Assembly: GCA_010279815.1 (NCBI GenBank)
Contig: QEOQ01000694.1
Coordinates: 570,423-634,422, forward strand
From: Brachionus plicatilis
Taxonomy: Eukaryota; Rotifera; Eurotatoria; Ploima; Brachionidae
Reading direction: 5' to 3'
Length of the DNA: 64,000 bases
Both the position numbers and the translations under genes were made by a program. Positions 20,501 to 33,900 of the stretch are shown piece by piece. The notes beneath the pieces are model-generated. The model was not told where the DNA came from. It searched no databases and saw only the letters and a list, made by a program, of their open reading frames with translations. Position 1 is the stretch's first letter. Each line of letters opens with the position of its first letter.

Positions 20501-23500
20501 TTTCCATAATAGATATCTTTCCAATTAAGGAAAATTACCGAAAAACTTCAGATTTTTGAGAGTAATTTTTTTCATAAAATTAAAAATACTATGATTTACA
20601 ATAAAAATTTAGGTTTTGTTCTTTATTTACATTCATTTACTTCTCCAATTACCAATACTCTCACATCACGTAATTCCAGAGTTGATTTTTCAAAATTTTT
20701 TAAATACTCGAAATATATAACTAATAAAAAAAAAACATGCAAAATTAAGCATAATTAATGGTTAGTATTAAAAATTTCTTTTCTAAGGTATGCAAACGTT
20801 AATTCAGGCTAGAGTTGTTAAATCAAATCTTTGAATGAATCTTAGTAATTGCTCCTTTAGCATTAGTGATTCAGAATAGTAAATTACAATAAGGAAAATT
20901 TAATATCAAAAAAACAGTTTCAGTTTTTCCAATAAATACGACACTCACTTCCAAAACTTTGATTTTTAAACTTTCACCTATTTTTAACCCTTTTTTTCTT
21001 TTTATTTATTTCTTTTTTAATTTTATCTTATTTAATATTTTTATTCTGAAGGAGCTTTAGATCAGTAAATAAAAAACAAATAAATAAATAAACCTCTAAA
21101 CAATGAATACGGTATAGAAATAAAATTTACAAGATACTTTAAAAAAGACACCCTGAGAAGAAAAATACATTTTTTTAAAATAAGATTGAAGTTTTGGCTA
21201 TTTACATGATTTTAAAAGATAAAATATGAAAACAGAAATATTATGCCAAGATATTGAGCCATGTCTTTAGCCATTTTAAATTTTTTTTGTTTTAATATTT
21301 ATACATTTTCTGAAGGAGCTGAAGTTCGATGCAGTTTACAAATAAAAATTAAATTAATCACATTCTTTACAATAACTTTAATATTGTCTTTATTACTTAT
21401 TTTTATCTAGTAACTTTCTATTACGACTCAAACTGGCTTTCATTAATAAACAAATTGTTTATTGAATTACTTATAGTTCATTAGTTTGCCTTTCGGTTAA
21501 AATTGAAGACATAAAAACAGAGAATATAGCTCTTTTAAGTTTTAAATTTGTCAATATTGTATTAGATGAAAATTAGTATGATTTTTATCCATATATATTA
21601 AAAAAAAAATCTTACCGTTTCATATATTATGAATAAATAATAGGATTAAAGGTTAGGGATTTAAAATTTTAAAATTCTTTTTGTCCTATTTTTTTTAGAA
21701 ATTTCAGAAAACACAATAGTAACAAATATTAACTTCATATATTCCATAATAATGATAATAATAATAAGTAACTGCTAAGCTTTTGTTTATATTCTGATTA
21801 TTTTCAATTTGCCATTTTTGCTAGGTCTTTCTATATGAATTGTTTTTGTTTTAAAATTTATAAATGAAAAAAACATATCATTTTTTAAATTTAAAAAAAA
21901 TAAATAAATTTTATTTTCTTTATAAAAAAAGCAGTAATGTTCGATACCATTTTCTAATTTTGATGTTTCGATTTTATTTTATATTATTATCATATCTTAT
22001 TTTCTTCCAAAATAAATTATTGCTTTAGTCTTGAAAAAAATTTTTTGATCAAATTTGAAAAATTGAATCTTATCATAAAACTTACTTTTTTGCTTAATTT
22101 AAAGCAAAAAAAAATTAAAGCTTAAATTTAATAACAATCAATAAAATGAATTTCGAAATGTATGCATCACTTTAATCATACAAATAATCAGTTAAAATTT
22201 TAAATAAAGATCGTTTAAATTCAAAAAAAAAATTGATTAAATATTTTTTTAAATTCACATTTTAAAGCTTCATGTTCCCTAAGATAGAACAATTGTTCAG
22301 AAATTTATTTGAATAAACGAAAAAATACTTATTCATTTAAAAATACTTACATTTTTTATCTATTAGAATTTAACTGAATAGTTTCTAATTTTTTGAATTT
22401 GCTTTTATCATATAATTGTTAAATTTTAGAGTATAACTCTAATTTAAGTACCCTTAATTTTTTTTTAAACGGCACTAATTAGTTAAAGAGATTTTTTTAA
22501 TAATTATTTCATTTTAGTATTTAAAAATTATTTGATCATAAGTGATATTTAAATCAAAAAATTCTTTAAGTTTCTAAAATTCTTCAAAACAAACCCTTTT
22601 GATTATGATCTTATTACTTTTTAAAAATTATTTTCAGTATCTGATAGTAAGCTATTTGTATATTCTGTTTTATCCTTTTTTCAAATAGCTTTTCGTTTTT
22701 AAAATAAAAATATCTTTTAAAACAAAATTAGCAATCAGTAGACGAGTCGGATCAGTTTTTTTTCGATTTATTGAAAAACCAAAAATTATCAATAATTGAA
22801 ATCTTTAGTGAATATTGCAGTGAATGCTTTTTAATTTTTAAAAAAATAATTAAATTTAAATATATTTTAAATGAAGTCGGTGTAATAAAAATCAGTTAAA
22901 TAAGTTAAGATTGAAATTTATAATATAATAAGAATGACCACTCCATCATTTAGTTTTTAATTCTTATCTTTAGTTACTTTATACTTTAGTAAAATTCTTT
23001 TTGAGTAATGCAAAAATGAACTAAAATTTAGATAAAAATTAAGTTATAGTTTAATTTTTCATTAATATTAAGATGATAAATTTTAAAAAATATTTTGAGC
23101 ATCTTTTTAATACTAATGAGTTAATTCAAATTTTTTTAAAAAATACAGCAATTTTTATCTGTGAGGTTTATTTAAATTCACTCATTTAAATTTATTAAAC
23201 TGTTTAATTGATTCAAAAAAATGTTACATTGCTTAAAAAATAGTTTCAACGTAAAAATTCAAACTAAAGTTCTTGATTCTCTTGAGAATTACACAGATTA
23301 TTTGTTCGAAAGAGTAAATATTTGTAAATATTGACGAATTTTTATAATCTCAATTAAACATTAAATTATGAAGACTCCAACAAATTTTTCTTGAGCCTTA
23401 ATTATTTAATTTTTATTAAATTACATTTTCATTTTTGAACGCGTTTATTTTTTATTAATGATATAATTTTTTAATTTAGAATGAAAAATTTGATAAAGCT

Positions 23501-24675
23501 GCTTTTTTTAAAATGATCAGATTATAGCAATTGAAAATCATGCAAATTAAATTAGTTAACTATATACGAAAATTGACTAACTTAAACTTAACTATTTAAA
23601 ATCTTAAAACTTTATCCAATTTGTACATTAGGATCAATTAAATTATTTTATTTATTTAATAATAATCAATTTTAGAAATTTCAATAAAAAATATAAATAT
23701 ATCATAAAACGGGGTAAAACCAATCGGTCTTCATAATTTAGATTTTTCTTGAATCAAATTGTCTTTAAATTATTTGAAACTTTCTTAATTAAAGTTTAAA
23801 AAAAAAAGAAAATCATGTGTTAAGGTAAAATTAATAAAGATGATTTAAGAATTCTGTAATTCTGTTCCAATGGTTATCAGATCATAAGCTGAATACCGAT
23901 GAGGCTTGTATTTGTTACCAGAGTTTTCCAAAGTCATAAGAATTTTAATTTTTTTTTTTCAAAATTAAAAGCATTTTTTTATTTTTAATATAATCTAAAG
24001 AAGCTAAAATTTCTAAAACAGTACAGATAAAAGAAATAAATAACTAAATTTTTAGTCCAGAAATCATCAACTGAAGTTGACAACCAGTTTAGATTACTCA
24101 GGATCTCTGTTTTAATCCTTAAGGAACAATACAAAACAAGAAACCAAAGTCCGTTTCAGGCTTAATAATGGCATTCCGAGCTGGGAATTGTTCCAACTCA
24201 ATAATGTTCTCTTGGATTAAAAGCTCTCTTCAATTGGGATGTCGATAAGGACTTAAGTTCTAAAGTTTAACATTAATTTGATACTCCTGCTTTAATTTTA
24301 TTTGCTTTACTTTGTCCATATGCCTTGTAACTAATTAATTAATAAATTTTATATAGAAAAAATTTTCAATTAGTTGCTATATATTTATTCAAAAAAAAAA
24401 AAAATTAATAATATATAAAAATTATCTTTATTTTGAAAAAAAATTTGCTATACATGGACTTACACGTAGAAGTTTAAAAATTTATTTAGTTTAATCAAAT
24501 TCTACACCAAATGCAATTTTAATTCTATTCATTAGCTTTTTTTTCGATTATACTCAAGTTAATAATAATTTTTATAATTTCTTAAAATATCATAATTTAT
24601 TTTTGAGAATTTTCTAAAATCCTTGGGTGATTTAGTAAATAAATACATGGAAATTTATTCCCAGGCACTATTGAG
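17591..24675. other. Gene-free stretch upstream of TMF1
   Basis: Seven kilobases of AT-rich DNA with no supportable gene. Slightly more complex blocks lie at 18180-18330, 23860-23940 and 24050-24260. The latter two could be promoter-proximal DNA of the TMF1 gene or old repeats. An acceptor-like ttattcccag at 24656-24665 lies 10 nt before the TMF1 start and could be a 5' UTR splice or trans-splice acceptor. Confidence 0.45.
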
Positions 24676-27600
24676 ATGAATAGATGGTTTGAAGCGAAAA
24701 ATTTCGGAAATTATGCCAAGACGGCTTTAATACAGGCTCAAAAAAAAATCGACCAAGTTCTTGACATTAAAGAAGATGAAATTTTATCTCAATCCGGAGA
24801 GAACTCCAAGTCAGTTAGCGATGTCCTACCACCCTCACAGTCACAATCAAGTCTAGCTCCTATTCCATCGACTTTTTTTCTTAAATCATCTTCAAATTCC
24901 TCAATTCCTTCAAAAGAAGACGATGAGTTTTTTTCTTCATTTTTAAACCAAAAAAAAGAACCCACTTTTGATAATTCATTTTTGAGCACTTCTAGCAACG
25001 AAATAAGCTCTTCACAGACTCTTCACAAGTCCAGTCACGATGAAGAATCTGTCACCGAGTCGATGAGCTCTTCTGTTGGAACTGTCCATGACGAATCTAA
25101 GCCGAATAAAAAAAGCAAAAAAAAGCCCACACCAGAAAGCATTGAGAAACAAAATTGGATTCAGTCTTTCGTAGATTCAAGCGAAAGTCCCAATTCCATA
25201 AAGACTGATGATCCTAAAACGGAAGCTGAAAAGAATGAATCAGACAAAAAAGAAGAACAAGTCCAGGAAACCGATTACATCAAAGTCGATGAAGGCAGTG
25301 GCAATGCTTCATCGAATGAAGAGGGACTTGATACATGTGCCAGTTCAGATATTGAAGTAATATCGCTTCCATCTACCAGCGGCGAAAACTCAATCCAGAG
25401 AATACCTTCACTAGCGTCCATGGCCAAGCAAGCTAAAGCTAAAAATGTCAAGCATATATTTGTCAAGTCGCCTCCACCACCAAATTCTTCATTGACAAAG
25501 AGTGACAATTCCAATGAGCCAAAATTAGATGTTCCCTCAGACCGGTCAATTCTAGTTGCCCGCGAAGCTCACATAATCAAATTGAATCAGCAAAATGTTA
25601 AATTACAAGAGGAAAATGACAATTTACAGAATGAAATTGACCGATTGCGATATGAGACTAATGAGAAAATACAGGTTCTTCAGCGATCTCTCAATGAAGT
25701 AAATGTCAAGTATCAAGAGGCAAATAGTGAGAGAGATTTGTTAAAAAAAGACTCCAATGGTCTACATAAAGAGTATATCGAGTTGAAGAACATGATCACT
25801 GAAAAAGACGAGCAGATTAAACAGTTCATTGAGGAAGGAAAAAAGTTGTCCAAGCAAGAGCTAAGTCACATGAACATAATTAAAAAATTGCGTGCTAAAG
25901 AAAAAGAATCGGAAGAGATAATTTCGATTCTGAAAAGTGATTATCAGAAGGTTCAAAAGGAATTGGAAGAGCTGAAAACGGTTTTGGATGGCAAAGAGGA
26001 ATTAGAAGCGAAAAATGTTGATTTATTGAAAAAATTGGAAAAAACAGCTATTGCTTTGGAAAAGGAGCTTAATTCATCTAAACAAAATCTTGAAGATTCA
26101 GAAGAAAAATGCAAGGGGTTGGAAAATAATCTTCAAAACGCTTACAAGTATGATTTAATTTTTTATCTAAAATTTTATTCTACAAAATAAAGAGATCCTA
26201 CTAAATCAATATTAGAAAAATGAAGGTCAGGGGGTTGTCAGGTTTTTTTAAAATTTAAAATTTTTCTGCCAAAAACGAAAAATTAACATCATATTCAAAA
26301 AAGCCAAGAAAATTTTGAATTGATCGTTAGTTGGGAAAGTAATTTCAAATTCAAATATTTGAAATATCTAAGGTATTTGTGTTAATAAAAATATTTCAAA
26401 AATTGCACTTCCTGGACAGAAACTAAAAATGGGGGTCAGTGAGTGGTTAGGTATCTGAAATTTTAATTGCTGGATAAAAATAAAATTTTAAGAAGAAAAT
26501 TAACTTTATTTTTAGAAAGGACAAAAAATTTTAAACCAAATGGTGAATTTTTAAAAGTCAAATCATTAACTTAGAATTTTATTTTGGTGAACTTAAACTT
26601 GTGACTTAAAAACAATTCTGGGAATGCCTAATAAATTAAGATGAAAAAAACTAGGCCCCTAAAAACCCAGATGAAAAATATTTATTTTAGATATTAAATT
26701 ATATCCTTATCGTCCAATAGAGGTTTTAAATAATCTAAATTTTTTATTGAATACAATTATTAGAAGTAACATAAAAAATTTGAAAGCTTTAAAATTTAAA
26801 ATGAATAAGTAGAACTTATGTTTTAGAATTTTAGTATCTTAATTCATCTAAAAAAAATTAAATTTTTAAAAATTATTAAGAAAAAATAAAATAGTTTTTA
26901 ATGCCATTTAAGCTTAAACAAATTAACATTCAAACAGATCAAAGAGATTTTTTTAGAAGCTTTTTTATACTTCCATAGCAATTTTCTAAATAAATTTGAT
27001 AGTTGAATTTTTTTTTCCTATCAAATCTAAAATCGAAAAAATAAATATATCAATTTTAGAGCGAAACATCTTTATTTTAATGCAAAATAATATTTTCACC
27101 TAATGGTTAAAGAATGGTTTTTTGGATCCATCATGCAAAATAAATTATAATCTGTGACACTTAGTTTTTTACATTTTTGATTCAAAATTCAAAGGAAAAT
27201 GATTAATTTTAGTAAGAAAGTTTGACCATTAAACAAAAATTTTTTTTTTAAATTAACAAAAAATATAAAAGACACTTACTTTATTTGAAAGCGTTTTTTA
27301 GTATATTTCAAATAAATAATGTAATTTATTTTATCTAAACAACATTTTATTTTGAAGGGATTTTTTGATCTTCTTTATTCTTCAAACTAATTAAAAAGCA
27401 TATAATAAAATTGCTTGAATAAAAAAATTCCAATTGATCAATATGACAACAAAATTATAGAAGAAAAATCTTTTTGTTTAAGATAATTGAAATTCATTTA
27501 GTTTTATAGAGTTAATCACAACAATTTTTATTCTATACCAAATTTACTAGATAATCGATTTCAATTTTTACTTCATTTTTCGAAAATAAAAATTTTTAGT

Positions 27601-29245
27601 GGTATTTTTGGAGAAATTTTATTTTTAAGAGAACTAGCTGAGCTACACAAAAAAATAGCTTCTAAAGAAAATAGTCTTAGTGAAGCTACTTCATCAATAG
27701 AATCACAATTGAAGGAAGAAATTCAACTTGCTGTAGAAAAAGAAAGAATTACATCACAAAAAAGCCAGGAGGCATTAAGATGGGAATTGGATAATATTCG
27801 CCAAGACTTTTCTAGAACAGAACAACAGCATATGGTTAGAGAAGAAATGCTACGCAAAGAAATATCAGACCTTCAACAAGTTAATATTTTTAATGTATTG
27901 TGTTTTTAATGTAAAAATTTTTTTTAGCAATTGAGAGATTCAGAAATGAGAAACAATGATCTTAGCCAAAATATATCAAACGGTAATTTATATTTAAATT
28001 AATTTTTTTATTAAATTAAATAAAATTTTTAGCTACTAAACCTTTACTGAGACAAATAGAAAACCTACAAGCCTCACATTCCAATCAAATCGAGCTATTA
28101 GAAAGTGCCGAAAAAAGTTTAATCGAAAGATTAAGTAATAAAAAAAAATTAAAAATAATAACAAATTAGATATTTTAAATTTCAGGGGATTCCCAGGCAA
28201 ATCTTTGTGATGTGTCAGAAAAAAATCGACAAAATCAAGAATTAGTACTCGATTTGACCCATCAAACCAAAGCCCTCGAGGCTCAAATTCAAACACTGAA
28301 ATCAGAAAAATCTCGCATAAATACTGAATACCAATTGTGTAAAACAAACTTGGAAAGATTTGAAAATGAAAAACTAGAGTAATCAATTTAATTTGAAAAA
28401 TTCAAAAAATTTTAAAATTTTTTTGAATAGAAAAGAAGCAGAAACCAAAGCTACTCTAATATCGCTCAATCAACAAGTAGAAACATTAACCAAAGAAAAA
28501 GTAGTTTTTATTTTAAATAAAATTATTTTAAAATACCATTTTTTTTGCAAGAAATATCTTGAGAGAGAACTGGAAATAGAAAAAGACAAATTTGAAAATG
28601 AAAATAAAAAACTAAAAACGCTGGTCAATGAATATACCAAAGAAAAAGAGATTCTAGTTCAACAGGTGAATCAACAGAATCATGATTCAAGCTTACCAAA
28701 TTCAAGTCCATCGCCTACAAAGCTAATTGAATCAAAAAGTGCAAATATGTTCAATTCGTTCCAGAATACAAATGGTGCCATTAATATTCTAGAGACCCTA
28801 CAGAGCAAACTGAAACAGAAAGAAGGTGAAATAATACAATTACAAGTAAAATAAAGAAAAGAAAAATCAGTTAATGTTTTTGTTTTGATTATTTTTTTCA
28901 GAAAGAAATTGCTGATTTGGAACGAGTGAGGGAATCGATGGCTAAGGAAATGGTTAATCTATCTAATAAGCTCGAAATATTGCAAGATCAGACTAAAGAG
29001 TATCCTCAGCTTCAGGATAACTATGATGTAATTTTTTTTTAACTATGTTGAGCTATAAAAATTTTTTTTTTTCCAAAAATTAAATAAATTATTTAATTTA
29101 GAAACTTGCGGTTGAATATAATGCACTGTTGACTATGTTTGGAGAGAAAACTGAAGAGAACGAAGAGCTAAAACTTGATCTTCAAGACGTTAAAGAAATG
29201 TATAGACTTCAAATAGAAGATTTACTAAAAAGGTCTTCTCTATAG
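24676..29245 (+). CDS. TMF1: TMF1-type golgin (TATA element modulatory factor), 9 coding exons
   Basis: A long coiled-coil Golgi protein; family members bind Rab6 and tether vesicles. Predicted exons: 24676-26147, 27630-27879, 27928-27982, 28033-28134, 28186-28378, 28431-28500, 28552-28845, 28902-29027, 29102-29245. Together they encode 901 residues with frame preserved across every junction. The N-terminus (MNRWFEAKNFGNYAKTAL, then QAQKKIDQVLDI) is the TMF1 signature, and a Ser/Glu-rich unstructured region follows to about residue 290. Heptad coiled coil takes up the rest, including RTEQQHMVREEMLRKEI and the C-terminal MFGEKTEENEELKLDLQDV and KEMYRLQIEDLL, matching the family's conserved terminal domain. 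Shorter than vertebrate TMF1 (about 1,090 residues). Intron 1 is 1.48 kb; the rest are 48-74 nt. No transcript evidence. Confidence 0.92.
26148..27629 (+). other. First intron of TMF1
   Basis: 1,482 nt from gtatga to tttttaag, AT-rich, without recognisable elements apart from fragments resembling the acttgtgacttaaaa repeat words near 26590. It is twenty times longer than the other introns of the gene. Confidence 0.7.
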
Positions 29246-30805
29246 CCTTTTTGTTGATTCAATTAAAAAAAATGCCTCACTCTTCCGAATATATTTATTT
29301 TTGAATACAAAATTTTATTTATTTAATTAATTGTAAAAGCCAGTTTTTTTTTAATTAATCCGAAATAAAAAACTATCTATTGGTGAATTAAGAATTTTAA
29401 TTTTTTTCAAATATTTTCAAGAAAATATATTTGTTTACAACCCCCAATTTTTAAAAGAGATTAATTTTTTTTTATTTATATTTTTAAAAAATTTCCATTT
29501 AATCATCATTTAAAGTGTTTCTTCATTTTAATTTTCGACGATTTGGTATTTTAAGTCAAAAAAATGACAAATAAAAGATTTCAAAAATTGATTTGTTTTT
29601 GTAAACGATAGCAAAAAATAAAAGTTAATTTGAAAGTTAAGACTGTGTGACGAGGTTATTTTGAAAGCAAACAAAATAACGGGTTTGTTTGAAATTTTAT
29701 TCAGAATTGAAAAATCTTTTGAAAAAAAATTATTAGATATTTAAATTCCCGTTTTATCCATAGAATGGATCAAAAAAATCTAAAAATAGTTAGGATGTTG
29801 TATTCAAGAAATATCATCAAAAATAGGCAACTTAAAGTTTATGATGAATTTTCAATTTTTGAGCTTAAAAAAATAAATAAATTGTAATTATTCAATAGAA
29901 TTAGTGCAGAGGAACATTTTTCGGTCAAACATAGTATTTTAAATCCGAAAATTTTATAAAAAAAATTCAACATGGTCATGATCAGGTATCCTTAAATAGG
30001 AATAATTTTTTATTCTAACTGCCGTACAGAAAATGTTTTGGTCCTTCAGAACTTAAGTTTTGGCATTTTTTAGATTTTTTGTTTTTGTTTTTTGAAACAT
30101 AAATCACAATGCTTTAAAAATTAGTGAAACAACTCCAAAGAAAAGATAAGGAAAAAGCTTTCACGTTATGAAAATGGAAAAATTATCAGAGAAAATAAAA
30201 ATAAACATTTCTTTTTTTATTAGCCAAAAATTTTAATCCAATTACGGCATCTAACGCCATAGATTTCTGTATTAAATTTATAAAATCTTAAATATAATTA
30301 CTGTTTAGAAGAGTTTAAACTCAAATTCCAAGAAAAAATTTAAATTTCCTTTAATCTCACAAAAAATACTCTAAAAGTTAGGTTCAAAAATATAAAAAAC
30401 CTAAATTCGAAATTAACGCTGCAATTTTTTTAATTTTTAATTTTTTATTTGAGTAAAAATTAAATTTGAGCCTAATTTTTGGAAAATTACCCAAATTCAG
30501 ATTATTTTCTAGCTAATCCAATTTTAATTGTTATTACATAGAAACTATGTAAATAACTCTAGGAGAAAAAATTGTTTAACATACGAAAAAATTTTCAAAA
30601 TTAAAAATATTCTAAAATATTAAAATTCACCTATGCTCTAATAAACATTTATAAAATGGTTGAGTTCGAAAGTGACAAAGAATTTAAATTTGATTTCGAT
30701 CAATTTTATGTTCTCAATATATTTATAAAGAGGCTTAAGTTATAAAAACTAAATAAGACTTTTTTTATAAGGCTTAAATCTTTTTGCTTAATTGTTTATA
30801 TTTTG

Positions 30806-30901
30806 ATGGAAAAAAAATCAAGACTTGCTAAATGGGCATCTAAAGCTGGCATCGATACCCAATGTGAAGCGATCGAGCGACAGCTGATCCGCAATTGCTG
30901 A
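30806..30901 (+). CDS. Orphan 31-codon ORF of gene-like composition
   Basis: ATG to TGA, 31 residues: RLAKWASKAGID, then QCEAIERQLIRNC at the end. The sequence is conspicuously GC-richer and less repetitive than its surroundings for several hundred bases each way, and codons look non-random. The stop is followed at once by gtgaga, a donor-like word. It may be a micro-ORF, a relic or a terminal exon of an unseen gene. No family is recognised. Confidence 0.25.
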   Translation: MEKKSRLAKWASKAGIDTQCEAIERQLIRNC

Positions 30902-33900
30902 GTGAGACAAAACTTTTTCAGCATGTTACACTATGATGCAGAAATTTTTATTAACTTTAATTTTGATTCATCAAAAAAGGAAGAATATTTGTTCAATTTG
31001 TATTTGAATTTCAGAACGCCTAAAGTTCAAAGTTTTAAGAAGAGCAATTTCTATTTAGAGTTCAAAAATTTGATAAATGCAGCATTAATAATTAACTGAA
31101 AAAAATGTGTTTAGTCAGCAAATTTAAGTTGGTGATCAAATTTAAATGTTTTCGATCAAAAATTAGGATTTAGAGAAGGTTTTTAAATTAATTAAATTTG
31201 ATTTTAAATTTTATTTCAGAATATTTTAATATTTTTAAAGTTTACATTCAATGTTAAATTGAATTTTTTATATCTGCAAAATTGAATGCATGGAGATTTA
31301 TGCACAATACTAGGGCATGGTTTAACATGGTTTGCCACATATAAAAACATGTCTCTTTATTTAATTTTTCAATTTAAAAATCTTTTTTTTCTTACAGTTT
31401 TTGAGCGTGATAAAAAAAATTGGTCATCAACTTCAATTTTCCATCAAATTTTGAGACTAATTCTACAGTTTCAAATTTTTCTCTGAAAATTTAATTGAAC
31501 GGTTTAATTAATAAGTTTTACATTATTTTTTCTTTAATTCAAATTAATGGTTAGTATTTATGATTAAAATTGGTAGAATTTGGCGTTAAAATGTGGGCGA
31601 TACAAAGTTAGTGTAACGAGTTAAAGACCTAAACAAAGAAAACAAAATTTAACGTTTTTATTCTGACCGAAAAAATTGTCGATCTTTAATAAAATTTCAT
31701 GTTTAATTTAATTAATTTCTGCGTAGTTTTTTTTTATTAATTTGAAAATATTAAGTCAATTAAAAATAAATAAATCTTGAATTTGATATGTTTGTGTCTG
31801 AAACACAAACGTGGTTTTATCTTAATATTCAATATTTATGCAGACTCTTAGTTGATTTTGAATACAACACCATGTCTTTATGTTCAATTGATTTTCATTT
31901 TAGAGACAACTTATTTTTCACAAATATATTTTCTATTAAAAAAAATAGTTAATTAATATTCTAGAATTGAATTTTGGATTTGATGGTTAATAGATAAATT
32001 CGAGAAATTAGTTTCAAACAGTTATGTAAAAAACATATTGCCAGTTTATCAAAAAAAATCTGATTTTTTTTAAATAAATTTTTTAAACAACAAGAGTATA
32101 TTTGTATTTGTATTTAATCAAACAAATTAAATTTGAGTGTGCTACTAATCTTTTATTCAAAAAAATTTCTTTAATTCCATAAGTAAATATGCTTTCCAAG
32201 CAATCTTGTTTAAGTGGATTAGATATTAAGCATAGCTTGAGATTGTGACCCAAATCGCCAAACATATATGATTAATCAATTTTACGAAATGATTTTTATG
32301 TTGGCCTAAGATTTTGATTTTTTAACATGGACCACAAAAGATGCTCAAATCAATTTGATGAGTGCTAGCAAAAAAGAAACTCTTTATGCGAATTTAAATA
32401 GTCAGACAAAGATAAATATTTATTTTGTACTTTTGGGCTTTTGCAATTGAATCTGAGGATAATGGAGTATAATCAATAAAATCGGTCCTTAAAGCTAATC
32501 ATTATTAATTTGGAAAGCTAATTTAAGTGATTAAGATCAATCGATTTTCTTGCCTCTGAAGGAAAAAATTTGATTTATTTACTGAAAATATAAATCTGCT
32601 GAAAAATTGTTTCATTAATAAGAAAAATATTTTCGTAAATTTATTTATTTATCTATTTGAAAGATGTAAAACGGTGTTTAAACTACAGTCAGTAGCCTTT
32701 AGAAATTTTCAACCTTTAAGTGAAAATTTATCATTGCAAACTAACACCCCCTAAAAAAATTAATTTTTATCAATTTAAGACGAATCTTCAACAAAATTCA
32801 GTCGTTCATTATCTTTTAAAAATTAAACTTGAGAATTATAACCCGAGATTTTTCTTTTCAAATAAAAATATTATTTGGCTTGGTTGCCTACAATTTAATA
32901 TTTAGTTCTATCTAATTTTTGACCTTTGAATTCAGCTATTGTTAAAAATGGCAATCGGAAGTTATTCTGATTGTGGAATGGATTAAATGCATTTTTTTAA
33001 TTCGATTAAAATGCTTTTTTACAAAATAAAAGGTCAGATAAGATTTTATTCCAACCAATTTTTCATTTTCAAAAAGATATTAGATCTGGATAATTCGAAT
33101 AAAAAAATTGATTAATAATTTTAAAACACACTTTATTCATGTCCTCGTAATTATTTTTTTTAATTAATAATTAAAAAGAAAAAATAAGATTCAGTCAAGT
33201 GTAAAATAGATTTTGATAAGTTGTTTTGAAATTATTTTTAGTTAAAACATTTTGTTCAAAACTAAAATAAGCAATTTTGTTTAAAAGTTCAAATAAAAAA
33301 GAAGAAAATTTTCTTTGGAGTAAAATAAATACTTTTAAAGTTTAATTTTTGATGATTTTAATTTTAAAAAGCTATTGAATAGGAATGAGCATTTTATTTA
33401 CAATGAAGTGATTTAAATTTATCATAAATGCAAACACAATTTTTATTCGACTTTAAGGATCAAACAGTGAAACAAAGTGAGATTTCAAAATTTAGAAATA
33501 AATAGCAATGCAAAATTTTCATAAAGCTTACAGACTGGATTTATTTAAAAGATTGAAAAAATCTTTTCTTGACAGACATTATTTTAATATTAGAAAAAAA
33601 TTTCTATTTGATTTTTTTATCTTATCGTTATACTGCATAATTTTTTTCAAGAGTTGGTTTTCAATGAAAAAATTTGGAATTCATGGTATCTGAATTTTTG
33701 ACATTGATAAAATTTTGTTGAGAATTAAATCTTTTTAATAAGTATTAAAAAATTAAAAAATTTTTTTTTAAATTTTTATTCGAAAGTTATTTAATATTCA
33801 ACCATTAAATATAGTTTTTTTTAAGGAATTATGGGATCAGCATAAAAAATGGAGCAGTTATTATTTTTAGTTTGTAATGTTAAAGAGTTTAAAAACAGTT

